NCBI GenBank assembly: GCA_902803155.1
Contig: CADCOU010000207.1
Coordinates: forward strand, 1 to 11,647
Direction: 5' to 3'
Origin: an uncultured Lachnospiraceae bacterium
GTDB taxonomy: Bacteria; Bacillota; Clostridia; Lachnospirales; Lachnospiraceae
Length of the DNA stretch: 11,647 bases
This document shows, in pieces, positions 1-7,276 of this stretch. Both the position numbers and the translations under genes were made by a program. The number at the start of each line of letters is the position of its first letter. The stretch's first letter is position 1. The notes under the pieces are model-generated. The model was not told where the DNA came from. It was given only the letters and a program-made list of their open reading frames with translations, and searched no databases.

Positions 1-195
1 AAATCCCTCAAAGTCGATCGTCTTGTTCAGTGACGCATGCTCCGGATACAGCTGTACCAGCACCGGTGTCCCTGTTGCTTCCGCAGCGCGGATCACTCCT
101 GCGATCGTATTGTAATCGATACAGTTTACGCTGAAGACCGATGTATTGGACTTCTGTGCGCTCTTTATGATATCGAGTGATTTTTCAAATGCCAT
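1..195 (-). CDS. Class II ketose-bisphosphate (fructose/tagatose-type) aldolase, N-terminal 65 residues
   Basis: Only the first 65 codons are present; the gene continues beyond position 1. The translation begins MAFEKSLDIIKSAQ and continues NTSVFSVNCIDYNTIAGVIRAA, then EATGTPVLVQLYPEH. This matches the N-terminus of class II aldolases: a helix of the 'KKAQ' type, a strand 'AVGAFNVNN', a helix 'AIVEAAEE', then a 'SPVILQ' strand of the TIM barrel. Family members are Zn-dependent and cleave fructose- or tagatose-bisphosphate to triose phosphates in the cytosol; the metal-binding histidines lie outside the window. The ATG at 193-195 follows an AGGAAGAGG ribosome binding site. It sits 180 bp downstream of the sugar permease gene, so it is probably the catabolic end of the same sugar unit, transcribed by readthrough or from its own weak promoter. 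Sugar specificity cannot be told from this fragment, and some homologues act on other ketose phosphates. Confidence 0.8.
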   Translation of the reverse strand, partial: MAFEKSLDIIKSAQKSNTSVFSVNCIDYNTIAGVIRAAEATGTPVLVQLYPEHASLNKTIDFEGF

Positions 196-222
196 TCTCT
201 TACCTCTTCCTGTCTTTCTTCG

Positions 223-242
223 CCCCTGCTTAGCGTCAGGGG
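223..242 (-). other. Leader hairpin upstream of the aldolase gene
   Basis: Inverted repeat CCCCTG (223-228) and CAGGGG (237-242) with an 8-nt loop, in the 5' leader of the aldolase gene. No T-run follows on the minus strand, so it is not an intrinsic terminator. It could stabilise or process the mRNA. Confidence 0.35.
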
Positions 243-249
243 AATCCAT

Positions 250-258
250 ATTATTACA
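250..258 (-). promoter_or_regulatory. Possible extended -10 promoter for the aldolase gene
   Basis: On the minus strand TGTAATAAT resembles the extended -10 TGnTATAAT with one mismatch. No convincing -35 lies 16-18 bp upstream. It falls between the terminator-like hairpin at 278-307 and the aldolase start, where a second promoter would be useful. Weak candidate. Confidence 0.25.
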
Positions 259-270
259 TGCTTTCTTACC

Positions 271-307
271 GTGAAAGAAGGTCCGGGGCTAAACTGCCCC
301 AGACCTT
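271..307 (-). terminator. Terminator-like hairpin after the sugar transporter genes
   Basis: Read on the minus strand, GGTCTGGGGC (296-305) pairs with GCCCCGGACC (280-289) around a 6-nt loop, with a single G-U wobble; two more A-T pairs extend the base. The plus-strand RNA would instead have a C-A mismatch, which favours minus-strand function. It is followed by CTTCTTTC, a modest U-tract, so partial termination between permease and aldolase is plausible. Confidence 0.5.
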
Positions 308-322
308 TTGTAAAGCTTCTGC

Positions 323-367
323 AAGGCGCCTGCGCCTTCTTAAGAATATTCCGGTTCTGAAAACCGG
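323..367 (-). other. Two further stem-loops 3' of the permease gene
   Basis: Two inverted repeats lie between the permease stop and the terminator-like hairpin. One is AAGGCG (323-328) with CGCCTT (333-338). The other is CCGGTT (351-356) with AACCGG (362-367), only 9 bp after the permease stop codon. Neither has a U-tract. Likely roles are 3'-end protection or mRNA processing; the structures are visible, the roles inferred. Confidence 0.4.
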
Positions 368-375
368 CGGCGGTA

Positions 376-1362
376 TTACTCTTTCCTCGCCTGAGATTTG
401 CGCTGACGCACCATGTCGGAATAGACAGCTACGAGGATGATAACACCCTTAACGACGTACTGCCAGTTTACATCCAGATGCATCAGGGTCAGGCCGTTGG
501 AGATGACACCGATAATGAACACACCGATGATGACACCGGAGGTTCGGCCGGTACCACCATACATGGACGTTCCGCCAAGCACGCAGGATGCGATAGCATC
601 TGTCTCAGCACCGACGGAGGTGGACGGCTGTCCGGATTTCAGCTTCGCGGAAAGGACGATTCCTGCGAATGCACAGAGGAGACCGGAGAAGGTCCACACC
701 AGGATCTTGATCTTCTCGACGTTGATACCGGAGAACCTTGCTGCTGTCTCGTTGCCGCCGACTGCATAGATATAACGACCGGTTTTGGTCTTTGCCAGCA
801 GCAGCCACTGTATGATGAACAGTATGATCAGGTAGATGATCGGAAGCGGAACTCCCATCACACGGGCAATACCGATGTTCGGGAACACTTCATTCACATA
901 CAGCGGAACCGGCTGTGCGTTTGCGAGCAGGTACGCGATACCACGCAGGATACTTTGCATAGCCAGCGTAACGACGAACGGGTGGATTCCGGAATAGGCA
1001 ATGATAAAGCCGTTTGCCATACCGGCAATCAGTCCGACCAGAAGGCCTGCGATAATCGCAACCACCATCGGGAGATGCCAGCGCTCCATGCAGCAGATGC
1101 AGAGCACGCCCGAGCAGGCAATGCCCGCGCCGGCGATCAGGTCGATACCGCCGAGCATGATGCAGAGCATGATGCCGATGGCAAGGAATCCGGTCTTAGA
1201 TACATTATCAAGAATTGTAAGCCAGTTTGACCAGGTAAAAAATCTCTGGTTCATGATCTCCAGGAAGATGCACAATCCCACAAGAGCGATCAGGATACCC
1301 ATATTCTCCTGGAAATAGTGAGCAATCGGATTGCTCGCTTTTATTTCATCTTTCTTTCCCAT
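376..1362 (-). CDS. Sugar ABC transporter permease (RbsC/BPD_transp_2 family)
   Basis: The 328-residue product is a polytopic inner-membrane permease, the usual length for RbsC/MglC/XylH-type subunits. Hydrophobic segments run from about residue 22 to 315. Family landmarks are GGIDLIAGAG (71-80, equivalent to the GGIDLSVG motif), HPFVVTLAM (127-135) and the cytoplasmic loop GRYIYAVGGNETAARFSGI (195-213), which contacts the ATPase. It forms the channel for the sugar delivered by the binding protein encoded at 2966. The ATG at 1360-1362 is preceded by GGAGG with 8-nt spacing. That site lies inside the last codons of the ATPase gene, whose stop is 3 nt away, so the two genes are tightly coupled. 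Monosaccharide specificity cannot be assigned. Confidence 0.93.
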   Translation of the reverse strand: MGKKDEIKASNPIAHYFQENMGILIALVGLCIFLEIMNQRFFTWSNWLTILDNVSKTGFLAIGIMLCIMLGGIDLIAGAGIACSGVLCICCMERWHLPMVVAIIAGLLVGLIAGMANGFIIAYSGIHPFVVTLAMQSILRGIAYLLANAQPVPLYVNEVFPNIGIARVMGVPLPIIYLIILFIIQWLLLAKTKTGRYIYAVGGNETAARFSGINVEKIKILVWTFSGLLCAFAGIVLSAKLKSGQPSTSVGAETDAIASCVLGGTSMYGGTGRTSGVIIGVFIIGVISNGLTLMHLDVNWQYVVKGVIILVAVYSDMVRQRKSQARKE

Positions 1363-1365
1363 CTT

Positions 1366-2853
1366 TTAATCCTCCACCATGGCAAGATTCAGGATCGCTT
1401 CCTGCGTGAATTCGGACTTATCCAGTTCACCGCGGATCTTTCCTTCACTCATCACATACATACGGTCACACATGTTCACTGTCTCAGGCATTTCAGAAGA
1501 GATCATGACGATTCCGATTCCCTGCTGGACCAGGTCATTCATGATCTTGTAGATCTCAGCCTTGGCTCCGACGTCGACGCCTCGGGTCGGCTCATCCATG
1601 ACCAGAAGTTCCGGCTCTGCAGCCAGCCACTTCGCGATAACGACCTTCTGCTGGTTTCCGCCGGACAGGTTGCCGACTACCTGCTGTATGGAAGGCGTCT
1701 TGATAGCCAGACTTCCGACACCGTTGTTGACGATCTCTTCTTCTTTCTTCCTGTTGACGCGCAGCATATTGATAAACTTGTGGACAACCGAAATGCTCAT
1801 GTTGAAGGCGATCGTATTCTTCAGGATCAGGCCTTCCAGTTTACGGTTTTCAGGAACAAGGCAGAGACCCATCTTCTGGATCTCCAGGGTGGACAGCTTC
1901 GAGATATCCTTGCCCTTGAAGGTTACCTTGCCTTCGCTTCTGGGATACAGTCCCATGACCGACCGCAGAAGTTCTGAACGTCCGGCACCGACCAGACCGT
2001 AGAATCCGACGATCTCACCCTTGTGGACCTCAAATGAGCAGCCATTGACCATCTTTCCGCCCTTGATGTTCTCCGCCTTAAGCAGCAGTTCACCCTTCGG
2101 GAGGAAATTCCTGGTATAGTAGTTGGTCAGTTCACGACCGACCATCATGCGGACCAGATCCGCTTCTTCTGATTCCTTCGTGATGATCGTTCCGACGTAG
2201 CCGCCGTCTCGCATGACGCAGACCCGGTCGGTGATCGTAAAGATCTCAGACAGTTTATGAGAGATATAGATCAGGCCGATGCCTCTGTCCCGGAGCTGGC
2301 GCATCATGTCGAACAGACTGTCCACCTCTCTCTCGGAAAGCGAGGATGTCGGCTCATCCATGATCATCAGTTTCATATTAAGAGAACATGCCTTTGCGAT
2401 CTCGACCATCTGCTGACGGCCGATACTCAGCTGATTGACAGGTGTTGCCGGGTCGATATCGAGTCCGACCATCTCCAGCCACTGCTTTGCCTCTTCCCGC
2501 ATCTTTCCCTGGTCGACGAATCTTCCGGTCGTTCTCTCTCTGCCGAGGAAGATGTTCTCTGCCACCGAGAGGAACGGGACCAGTGCGATCTCCTGGTGAA
2601 TAAATGCGATACCCAGCTGCTGTGCTTCATGGACGGTATTGATATCGACCACCTGGCCGTCGACCTCGATTGTTCCTTCATCCTGCTTATAGATACCGCC
2701 GAGGCAGTTCATCAGGGTGGACTTTCCGGCACCGTTTTCGCCGAGAAGACCGAGGATCTCACCTTTATGAAGGGTCAGCTGAGCATTATCCAACGCTTTG
2801 ACGCCGGGGAATGACTTGCAGATCCCCGTCATCTGGACTAATACATCTGACAT
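1366..2853 (-). CDS. Sugar ABC transporter ATP-binding protein, two nucleotide-binding domains (RbsA/MglA type)
   Basis: This 495-residue protein carries two fused ABC cassettes, the standard form for the carbohydrate uptake-2 family. Cassette 1 has Walker A GENGAGKST (38-46), signature LSIGRQQ (142-148) and Walker B LMIMDEP (162-168), with H199 as the switch histidine. Cassette 2 has the degenerate Walker A GLVGAGRSE (286-294), canonical signature LSGGNQQ (396-402) and Walker B LLVMDEP (416-422). Degeneracy in the second cassette is typical of the family. It powers sugar import with the permease at 376 and the binding protein at 2966. The ATG at 2851-2853 has a GAGGTGA ribosome binding site about 9 nt away. 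A strong hairpin with a U-tract lies just upstream, so expression probably runs below that of the binding protein. Confidence 0.95.
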   Translation of the reverse strand: MSDVLVQMTGICKSFPGVKALDNAQLTLHKGEILGLLGENGAGKSTLMNCLGGIYKQDEGTIEVDGQVVDINTVHEAQQLGIAFIHQEIALVPFLSVAENIFLGRERTTGRFVDQGKMREEAKQWLEMVGLDIDPATPVNQLSIGRQQMVEIAKACSLNMKLMIMDEPTSSLSEREVDSLFDMMRQLRDRGIGLIYISHKLSEIFTITDRVCVMRDGGYVGTIITKESEEADLVRMMVGRELTNYYTRNFLPKGELLLKAENIKGGKMVNGCSFEVHKGEIVGFYGLVGAGRSELLRSVMGLYPRSEGKVTFKGKDISKLSTLEIQKMGLCLVPENRKLEGLILKNTIAFNMSISVVHKFINMLRVNRKKEEEIVNNGVGSLAIKTPSIQQVVGNLSGGNQQKVVIAKWLAAEPELLVMDEPTRGVDVGAKAEIYKIMNDLVQQGIGIVMISSEMPETVNMCDRMYVMSEGKIRGELDKSEFTQEAILNLAMVED

Positions 2854-2873
2854 ATATGCTCACCTCTTGACTG

Positions 2874-2903
2874 AAAAAGAGGGCAGCCCATCCGACTGCC
2901 CTC
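2874..2903 (-). terminator. Intercistronic terminator/attenuator between binding-protein and ATPase genes
   Basis: On the minus strand GAGGGCAG (2896-2903) pairs perfectly with CTGCCCTC (2879-2886) across a 9-nt loop and is followed directly by TTTTT (2874-2878). This is a textbook intrinsic terminator, placed 62 bp after the binding-protein stop and 20 bp before the ATPase start. Partial readthrough would give excess binding protein over transporter, a usual arrangement in ABC operons. Confidence 0.75.
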
Positions 2904-2965
2904 AGTTTTACATGTGACACTGACTCAATCTGATACGATTGTTTGTTCAGTTTTGATGAATGAGA

Positions 2966-4018
2966 TTACTGCCATCCGTCAGTTCCGAACTCGTCAACGT
3001 TCTCAGCGGTGATCAGGAAGGTGTCAACATCGATCTTGTGCTCGACTTCCTCGCCGTTTGCAAGCTTGAATGCAGCGACCATGGAGTCAAATCCAAGAGT
3101 ATTCGGAGACTGGGAACCGGTTCCTTCTACCTGGCCGTTCTTGATCATGACCTTGATGTCCGGGTTTCCGTCAACGCCGTAGATCTTGATATCCTTCTCA
3201 AGCTGTACGGTTGCCTGCTCAACTGCATCGTAGCATCCCATTGCGGACGGATCGTTGATCGCGAAGATAACATCGATATCCGGGTCAGCAACCAGTGCCG
3301 GAGCAACAGCGTTCAGGGACTTCTCACGATCGCCCCAGCCGTCGACTTCCTGAACGATCTCATAGTCTGCGCCTGCCTCGTCGAGTGCTGCGAAGAAACC
3401 AGCATAACGGCGTGTGCAGGAAGTAGCACGCGGAGAATGAGCAACCAGGATCTTGATGTGCTGTCCGTCGAACTTGGTAGCTACGTCAGCGCCGCAGACA
3501 TAACCTGCGTTGTAGTTATCGGAAGCGATGATGGTTGCAGCCAGATCGCCGTATCCGCCGTTGTCGCCTTCATCAACCGGGGTATCGAAGTTGATGACCG
3601 GTACGCCTGCCTCGTTTGCAGCCTTGAATGCGGATTCCGCTGCTGCAACGTCAGCCGGAGCTGCAAGAAGGTAATCAATGCCGTCTGCAAGGAGGTTGTT
3701 GATTCCTTCATTGATCAATGCCTGATCAGCTTCGCCGGATACCGGGATGACCTCGCAGTCTGCACCTGCAGCATCGATAGCTTCCTGTACACCATCAAGA
3801 ACTGCCAGCCAGAACGGGTTGTTCATGGTAGCCGGAGCATATCCGATTTTCAGCTTCATGTCTTTGTAAACAGTGAGATCTTCATCTCTCCAGTTAACAC
3901 GGGCGTTCTGGGAAACCGCAGTTCCGTCCGCTGCTGCTTCAGTCTCATCCGCGAACGCTACCGCGCTCATGGAAAGGACCATGACTGCTGCTAATGCGCA
4001 TGCCAACAATTTCTTCAT
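2966..4018 (-). CDS. Sugar ABC transporter substrate-binding protein (periplasmic binding protein type 1, RbsB-like)
   Basis: This 350-residue exported protein has a signal peptide, MKKLLACALAAVMVLSMSA, with likely cleavage after AFA at about residue 23. The mature domain begins around residue 55: strand LKIGYAPATMNNPFWLAVLDGVQ, then a lobe with GINNLLADGIDYLLAAP, VPVINFDTPVD, and FAINDPSAMGCYDAVEQ, all typical of ribose/galactose-type binding proteins. It captures the sugar and delivers it to the permease at 376. There is no LxxC lipobox at a usable position: the only early cysteine is residue 7, inside the hydrophobic core. It therefore looks freely secreted rather than a lipoprotein, odd for a Gram-positive solute-binding protein. 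The ATG at 4016-4018 follows AAGGAGG with good spacing. It is the first gene after a strong promoter, in keeping with its need for high expression. Confidence 0.92.
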   Translation of the reverse strand: MKKLLACALAAVMVLSMSAVAFADETEAAADGTAVSQNARVNWRDEDLTVYKDMKLKIGYAPATMNNPFWLAVLDGVQEAIDAAGADCEVIPVSGEADQALINEGINNLLADGIDYLLAAPADVAAAESAFKAANEAGVPVINFDTPVDEGDNGGYGDLAATIIASDNYNAGYVCGADVATKFDGQHIKILVAHSPRATSCTRRYAGFFAALDEAGADYEIVQEVDGWGDREKSLNAVAPALVADPDIDVIFAINDPSAMGCYDAVEQATVQLEKDIKIYGVDGNPDIKVMIKNGQVEGTGSQSPNTLGFDSMVAAFKLANGEEVEHKIDVDTFLITAENVDEFGTDGWQ

Positions 4019-4061
4019 GTGAATCCCTCCTTGAAAAATTGAGTGATAATTTAGTTACGTC

Positions 4062-4084
4062 GGCAGACCCTTAAACCGTCTGCC
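4062..4084 (-). promoter_or_regulatory. Inverted repeat just downstream of the transporter promoter (operator or leader hairpin)
   Basis: A perfect 7-bp inverted repeat, GGCAGAC (4062-4068) and GTCTGCC (4078-4084), has a 9-nt loop. It lies roughly +7 to +29 relative to the start expected from the -10 at 4098-4103. The position suits a repressor operator or a 5'-UTR stem that protects the mRNA. The structure is visible; the role is inferred. Confidence 0.45.
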
Positions 4085-4097
4085 AAAGCACACTCAC

Positions 4098-4126
4098 ATT
4101 ATAAGTTTTTAACCACTTATTGGCAA
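4098..4126 (-). promoter_or_regulatory. Sigma-A-type promoter of the sugar transporter operon
   Basis: On the minus strand, TTGCCA (4121-4126) and a consensus TATAAT (4098-4103) are separated by exactly 17 bp. Transcription would start near 4091, giving a leader of about 70 nt before the binding-protein ATG. This is the best promoter match I found in the window. Confidence 0.8.
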
Positions 4127-4158
4127 GGATTTTTTGTCTGAACGAGGAAGTTTTATAC

Positions 4159-4170
4159 GAAAACGTTTTC
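4159..4170. promoter_or_regulatory. LacI/CcpA-family operator-like palindrome
   Basis: GAAAACGTTTTC is a perfect 12-bp palindrome with a central CG, extended by TA/TA after one mismatched pair. The centre has the form of operators bound by LacI/GalR-family repressors and CcpA (cre). The flanking bases do not match the TG...CA ends of the cre consensus, so a sugar-specific LacI-type regulator is as likely as CcpA. It lies about 73 bp upstream of the expected transcription start, an activator-type or looping position. Confidence 0.55.
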
Positions 4171-4262
4171 TTAAGAGAGCGTATAATTGTGCAATAACAC
4201 AGAGAGTTGCCAATCTTCTTTCCGGACTGTCCGTTCAAATGCCTGTTCTTCGATGCTTTTCC

Positions 4263-4316
4263 TGTCACTGTGACAACATGGGATCCGCTCAGATGCGTTG
4301 AAGACTGAGTTGTCAC
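4263..4316 (-). other. Overlapping inverted repeats after the sugar kinase gene
   Basis: GTTGTCAC (4309-4316), which includes the kinase stop codon, pairs with GTGACAAC (4270-4277), and an inner TCAG/CTGA pair nests inside. The second arm also belongs to a separate palindrome, TGTCAC-T-GTGACA (4263-4275), so two stems compete for it. No U-tract follows, so it is a poor intrinsic terminator. The region 4019-4312 holds this, the transporter promoter and its operators, and no gene that I can support. Confidence 0.4.
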
Positions 4317-5278
4317 CTTTCGATATGTCTCTGAGGTGTACGCGCCATGAAGTCCAGGACCATCTGCTCGCTCTGTACGTATGAGCTCGCGCCGAGTCCC
4401 AGCGCATTCAGCGCTCCTGTGGCAGAAGCAAACTGTACACATTCCCTCATGGACAATCCCTTCAGCAGAGTATGGATAAAACCGGCAGTAAAGTTGTCGC
4501 CGCATCCGGTCGTATCGACCGGGCGGATCACATACGGATCGGCATAAAACCGCTCCTGCCCGTTCTTGAAGAAACAGCCCTTACTTCCCAGTTTGATGAT
4601 CACGTTCCCTGCGCCGAGAGACAGAAAATAATCTGCCATCTCCTCTTCCCGCTCCAGACCGGTCACGTAGGAAGCCTCATCCCAGCTGGGCATCAGATAA
4701 TCGATCATCGGATAGATGTCATCATAAAAATGCGGGCCATGCCCCTTGATGTCCAAAGTCATGTCCGCAACGATCACGCCGCCCGCGTCCCGGCAGAACT
4801 GAAGTGCGTATTCCAGTCCGTCCTGATCCAGGGTATCCAGCATGAACAGACTCGCAATGGAAAGGATCCTGGTTTCATCCAGCGTTCCTGGCACAACGTC
4901 TTTCCGCCGGATACCATAGTTTTCTCCTTTACCGACCAGGAATTTGTGCGACCCGTCCCTGCGGACATTTACCAGGATCCTCGGCGTGTGGCATGAATCA
5001 TCCCGTATGATCAGGGACGTATCCACTCCTCTTTCCCGGAGGATCCCCTCGATCCGGTTTCCGGTCACCCCATTGTCAAGGCGTCCGAAATAAGCGTTCC
5101 TGTCGCCCAGTCTTGCCACGCAGCTTGACTGGTTGCCCGCATCTCCGCCCACGCTGTCCGTCACGACACCGCACGAATAAGTCTCTCCTTCTCCGGTAAA
5201 GAACTCATCCGGAACATCCGGGATCGTGAAATCATGATTCGCTTCTCCGATATGGATGACATCATACTTTTTCCGCAT
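4313..5278 (-). CDS. PfkB-family carbohydrate kinase
   Basis: The 321-residue product is a ribokinase-fold sugar kinase that transfers ATP phosphate to a sugar or sugar phosphate in the cytosol. Visible landmarks are the N-terminal strand DVIHIGEANHDFT, PfkB signature 1 region GGDAGNQSSCVARLG (44-58) and signature 2 DTTGCGDNFTAGF (255-267), in which D261 is the expected catalytic base of the GxGD motif. Length is normal. I chose the ATG at 5276-5278 because AAGGAG precedes it by about 10 nt; the upstream ATG at 5299 lies just before that site and would have none. The start lies within the last codons of the CHASE2-phosphatase gene (17-nt overlap), implying translational coupling. The adjacent sugar importer and aldolase suggest a substrate from that pathway, but fructose, fructose-1-phosphate, ribose, tagatose-6-phosphate or a nucleoside cannot be told apart. 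Confidence 0.9.
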   Translation of the reverse strand: MRKKYDVIHIGEANHDFTIPDVPDEFFTGEGETYSCGVVTDSVGGDAGNQSSCVARLGDRNAYFGRLDNGVTGNRIEGILRERGVDTSLIIRDDSCHTPRILVNVRRDGSHKFLVGKGENYGIRRKDVVPGTLDETRILSIASLFMLDTLDQDGLEYALQFCRDAGGVIVADMTLDIKGHGPHFYDDIYPMIDYLMPSWDEASYVTGLEREEEMADYFLSLGAGNVIIKLGSKGCFFKNGQERFYADPYVIRPVDTTGCGDNFTAGFIHTLLKGLSMRECVQFASATGALNALGLGASSYVQSEQMVLDFMARTPQRHIER

Positions 5279-7196
5279 GGACGTTTTTCTCCTTCCCATT
5301 GAACTGAAGGCAGAGCATCGTCAGGTCGTCATACTGCGGGGCATTTCCCTTAAACTCACTGACTGCCGCCGATACTGTTTCCAGCACTTCCCTGGGAGAA
5401 CTGTCTTCACAGCTCCGGAGAGCTTCCAGCATGCGGTCCGTACCGTACAGGGTATCCCCGCTGTCAGTCGCTTCCGTAACGCCGTCCGTATAGATAAACA
5501 GTTTCCCTCCGGGTTCAAACTGTAATTCGTATTCTCTGTACCTGGTTCCTTCTATGCCACCGAGCACAAAACCATGCAGATCCTTCAGAAGCTCAAAGCT
5601 TCCTCCCGGATTCTTTATGGCAGGATATTCGTGTCCGGCGTTAGCCGCAGTCAGTCTGCCGGTAGATACCTCCAGTATGCCGATCCAGGCAGTTATGAAG
5701 ATTTCCTCCGGATTGCGCCTGCAGATCTGTTCATTAACCTTCTGCATGACCTGCGCAGGAGATATCTTTTCCATCGCCGCATTATGAAGCAGTGCGGAAG
5801 ACACCATCATGAACAGTGCCGCCGGGACCCCTTTGCCGGATACATCCCCCATCACCATGCAGAGGTGATTGTCATCGATCATGAAGAAGTCATAAAAATC
5901 ACCGCCAACCTCTTTCGCAGGCGTCATGGACGCATAGATGTCAAACTCCTTCCGGTCCGGAAACGGCGGAAAATCCTTCGGCAGCGCGCTGACCTGGATC
6001 CGTGTTGCCAGGGAGAGTTCCGCGTCGATCCTCTCTTTTTCCAGAGCGAGCGCCTGCCGCGCCTTTGCAGCGGACACATAGTGGGCCCCGAGGGACAGTA
6101 CGAACAGCGAAAGCACGCCTGCCGTCATCCAGAGCGGATGAAGCACATAGCCCATCCTGTACAGCAGGACCGTGCCAGACAGACTGAGCAGGATCAGTCC
6201 GCCGCACAGAATGCTTCCGTAAGCCACTTTCAGACGAAGGAACAGGATCATGGAAGCAGCGCAGACCAGAAACAGCAGAACCAGCTGCAGGAGGTCCGAA
6301 ACTTCCGTTTTGAAATTGCGCTCAAGCAGACTCTGTATCACATTTGCCTGGACTTCAGTCCCGTACATCTGCTTACTGTTATCTATGGAGGTAAAATATG
6401 CATCCTGCAGCATCGCCGCATAAGGACCGATCAGCACGATCTTTCCCGCCCAGTAGTCAGCAGGAATGTTTCCGTTGATAAGTTTCGAGATGGATACCCC
6501 GTCATAGTAAGCCCCGGGGAGACCGGTGAATGGAATATAGAAAAACCCGGTCTTCCCGGTCGGAGGATATTCCAGTTCTTCTCCCTGCTGCGACAGGTAT
6601 ATCCTTGCAGTTTCGCAGGCCATGGAACAGACACGTTCCTCTCCATCCGGTTCTACGAACAGAAGAGCGTGCCGCATGATACCGTCCAGATCGCACATCG
6701 CATTGATGTGCCCCTGGACTGTATTCCTGCGCAGTTCTTCATAGGGCAGATCATAACTTACCGCGGCAGAAGCATTTACGCCGGCCGCCCTGCCGTTTTC
6801 CCATACGATATCCTCTCCGAATCCTGCCATGGAGGCGGTAACGACATTCCCGAGTTCAGCCGCTGCCTGTGCAAGCCGTTCATCCGCCTCGGGATTCGTG
6901 TTGCCCGCATACAGAACATCGATCGCGGTAACTGCCGGCTTTTTCTCCGGGTCTGCGGAAAGGGCCTCAAGAGCAGAGGCCATAATGGTCCTGTCCCAGG
7001 TGTTGTAGGGTCCGAATTCAGACAGGGCTTCATCATCAATGCCGATGATAATGATATCGCCGGAGGTATGGCCGGGTTTCTGGCAGATCCTGTCCTGTAT
7101 CCATTTATCCAGCCGGCGGATACCGCCCAGTGCGATCAGAAAGGTCACCACCAGGGCACAAATAATAGAAAAAATAAATCTTCTGCTCTTACTCAA
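5262..7196 (-). CDS. CHASE2-domain membrane sensor with SpoIIE/RsbU-type PP2C serine phosphatase
   Basis: About 644 residues. Order: membrane segment (8-25); extracytoplasmic CHASE2 domain (about 45-290) with GDIIIIGIDDEALSEFG and KIVLIGPYA; three further membrane segments (about 302-374); a short helical linker; and a cytoplasmic PP2C domain (about 400-635). Metal-binding and core motifs are present: GGDFYDFF (431-438), GDVSGKG (450-456), NAGHE (519-523), YTDGVTE (569-575), DDLT (623-626). Such phosphatases dephosphorylate STAS anti-sigma antagonists in partner switching; CHASE2 is a presumed ligand sensor. No in-frame ATG exists near the N-terminus. The TTG at 7196 has GAGG about 7 nt upstream and is preferred; a TTG at 7223, nine codons earlier, has a poor site. 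The gene follows the HAD gene and overlaps the kinase gene. The target protein is not encoded in this window. Confidence 0.92.
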   Translation of the reverse strand: MSKSRRFIFSIICALVVTFLIALGGIRRLDKWIQDRICQKPGHTSGDIIIIGIDDEALSEFGPYNTWDRTIMASALEALSADPEKKPAVTAIDVLYAGNTNPEADERLAQAAAELGNVVTASMAGFGEDIVWENGRAAGVNASAAVSYDLPYEELRRNTVQGHINAMCDLDGIMRHALLFVEPDGEERVCSMACETARIYLSQQGEELEYPPTGKTGFFYIPFTGLPGAYYDGVSISKLINGNIPADYWAGKIVLIGPYAAMLQDAYFTSIDNSKQMYGTEVQANVIQSLLERNFKTEVSDLLQLVLLFLVCAASMILFLRLKVAYGSILCGGLILLSLSGTVLLYRMGYVLHPLWMTAGVLSLFVLSLGAHYVSAAKARQALALEKERIDAELSLATRIQVSALPKDFPPFPDRKEFDIYASMTPAKEVGGDFYDFFMIDDNHLCMVMGDVSGKGVPAALFMMVSSALLHNAAMEKISPAQVMQKVNEQICRRNPEEIFITAWIGILEVSTGRLTAANAGHEYPAIKNPGGSFELLKDLHGFVLGGIEGTRYREYELQFEPGGKLFIYTDGVTEATDSGDTLYGTDRMLEALRSCEDSSPREVLETVSAAVSEFKGNAPQYDDLTMLCLQFNGKEKNVHAEKV

Positions 7197-7276
7197 GGAG
7201 ATACCTCGCAGTCTTTTCCGCAAACCTGTATGAATGATCTATCTGTCACTCTGCTCCGGAACAGAACTCCGTGCTG

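Noticed and set aside
478..1230. A 250-codon plus-strand open frame opposite the permease gene
   Set aside because: It is a His/Asp/Gln-rich shadow of the antisense strand of a membrane protein, with no plausible product.
2960..3994. A 344-codon plus-strand open frame opposite the sugar-binding-protein gene
   Set aside because: It is an almost exact antisense mirror of a well-supported gene, a codon-bias effect. Its Cys/Ser/Val-rich translation matches no family I recognise.
4071..4505. A 144-codon minus-strand open frame overlapping the kinase 3' end and the transporter promoter
   Set aside because: It is out of frame with the kinase gene and covers the promoter and operator sites. Its translation shows no recognisable features.
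5279..5299. An upstream ATG at 5299 for the PfkB kinase
   Set aside because: The AAGGAG ribosome binding site lies downstream of it and serves the ATG at 5278.
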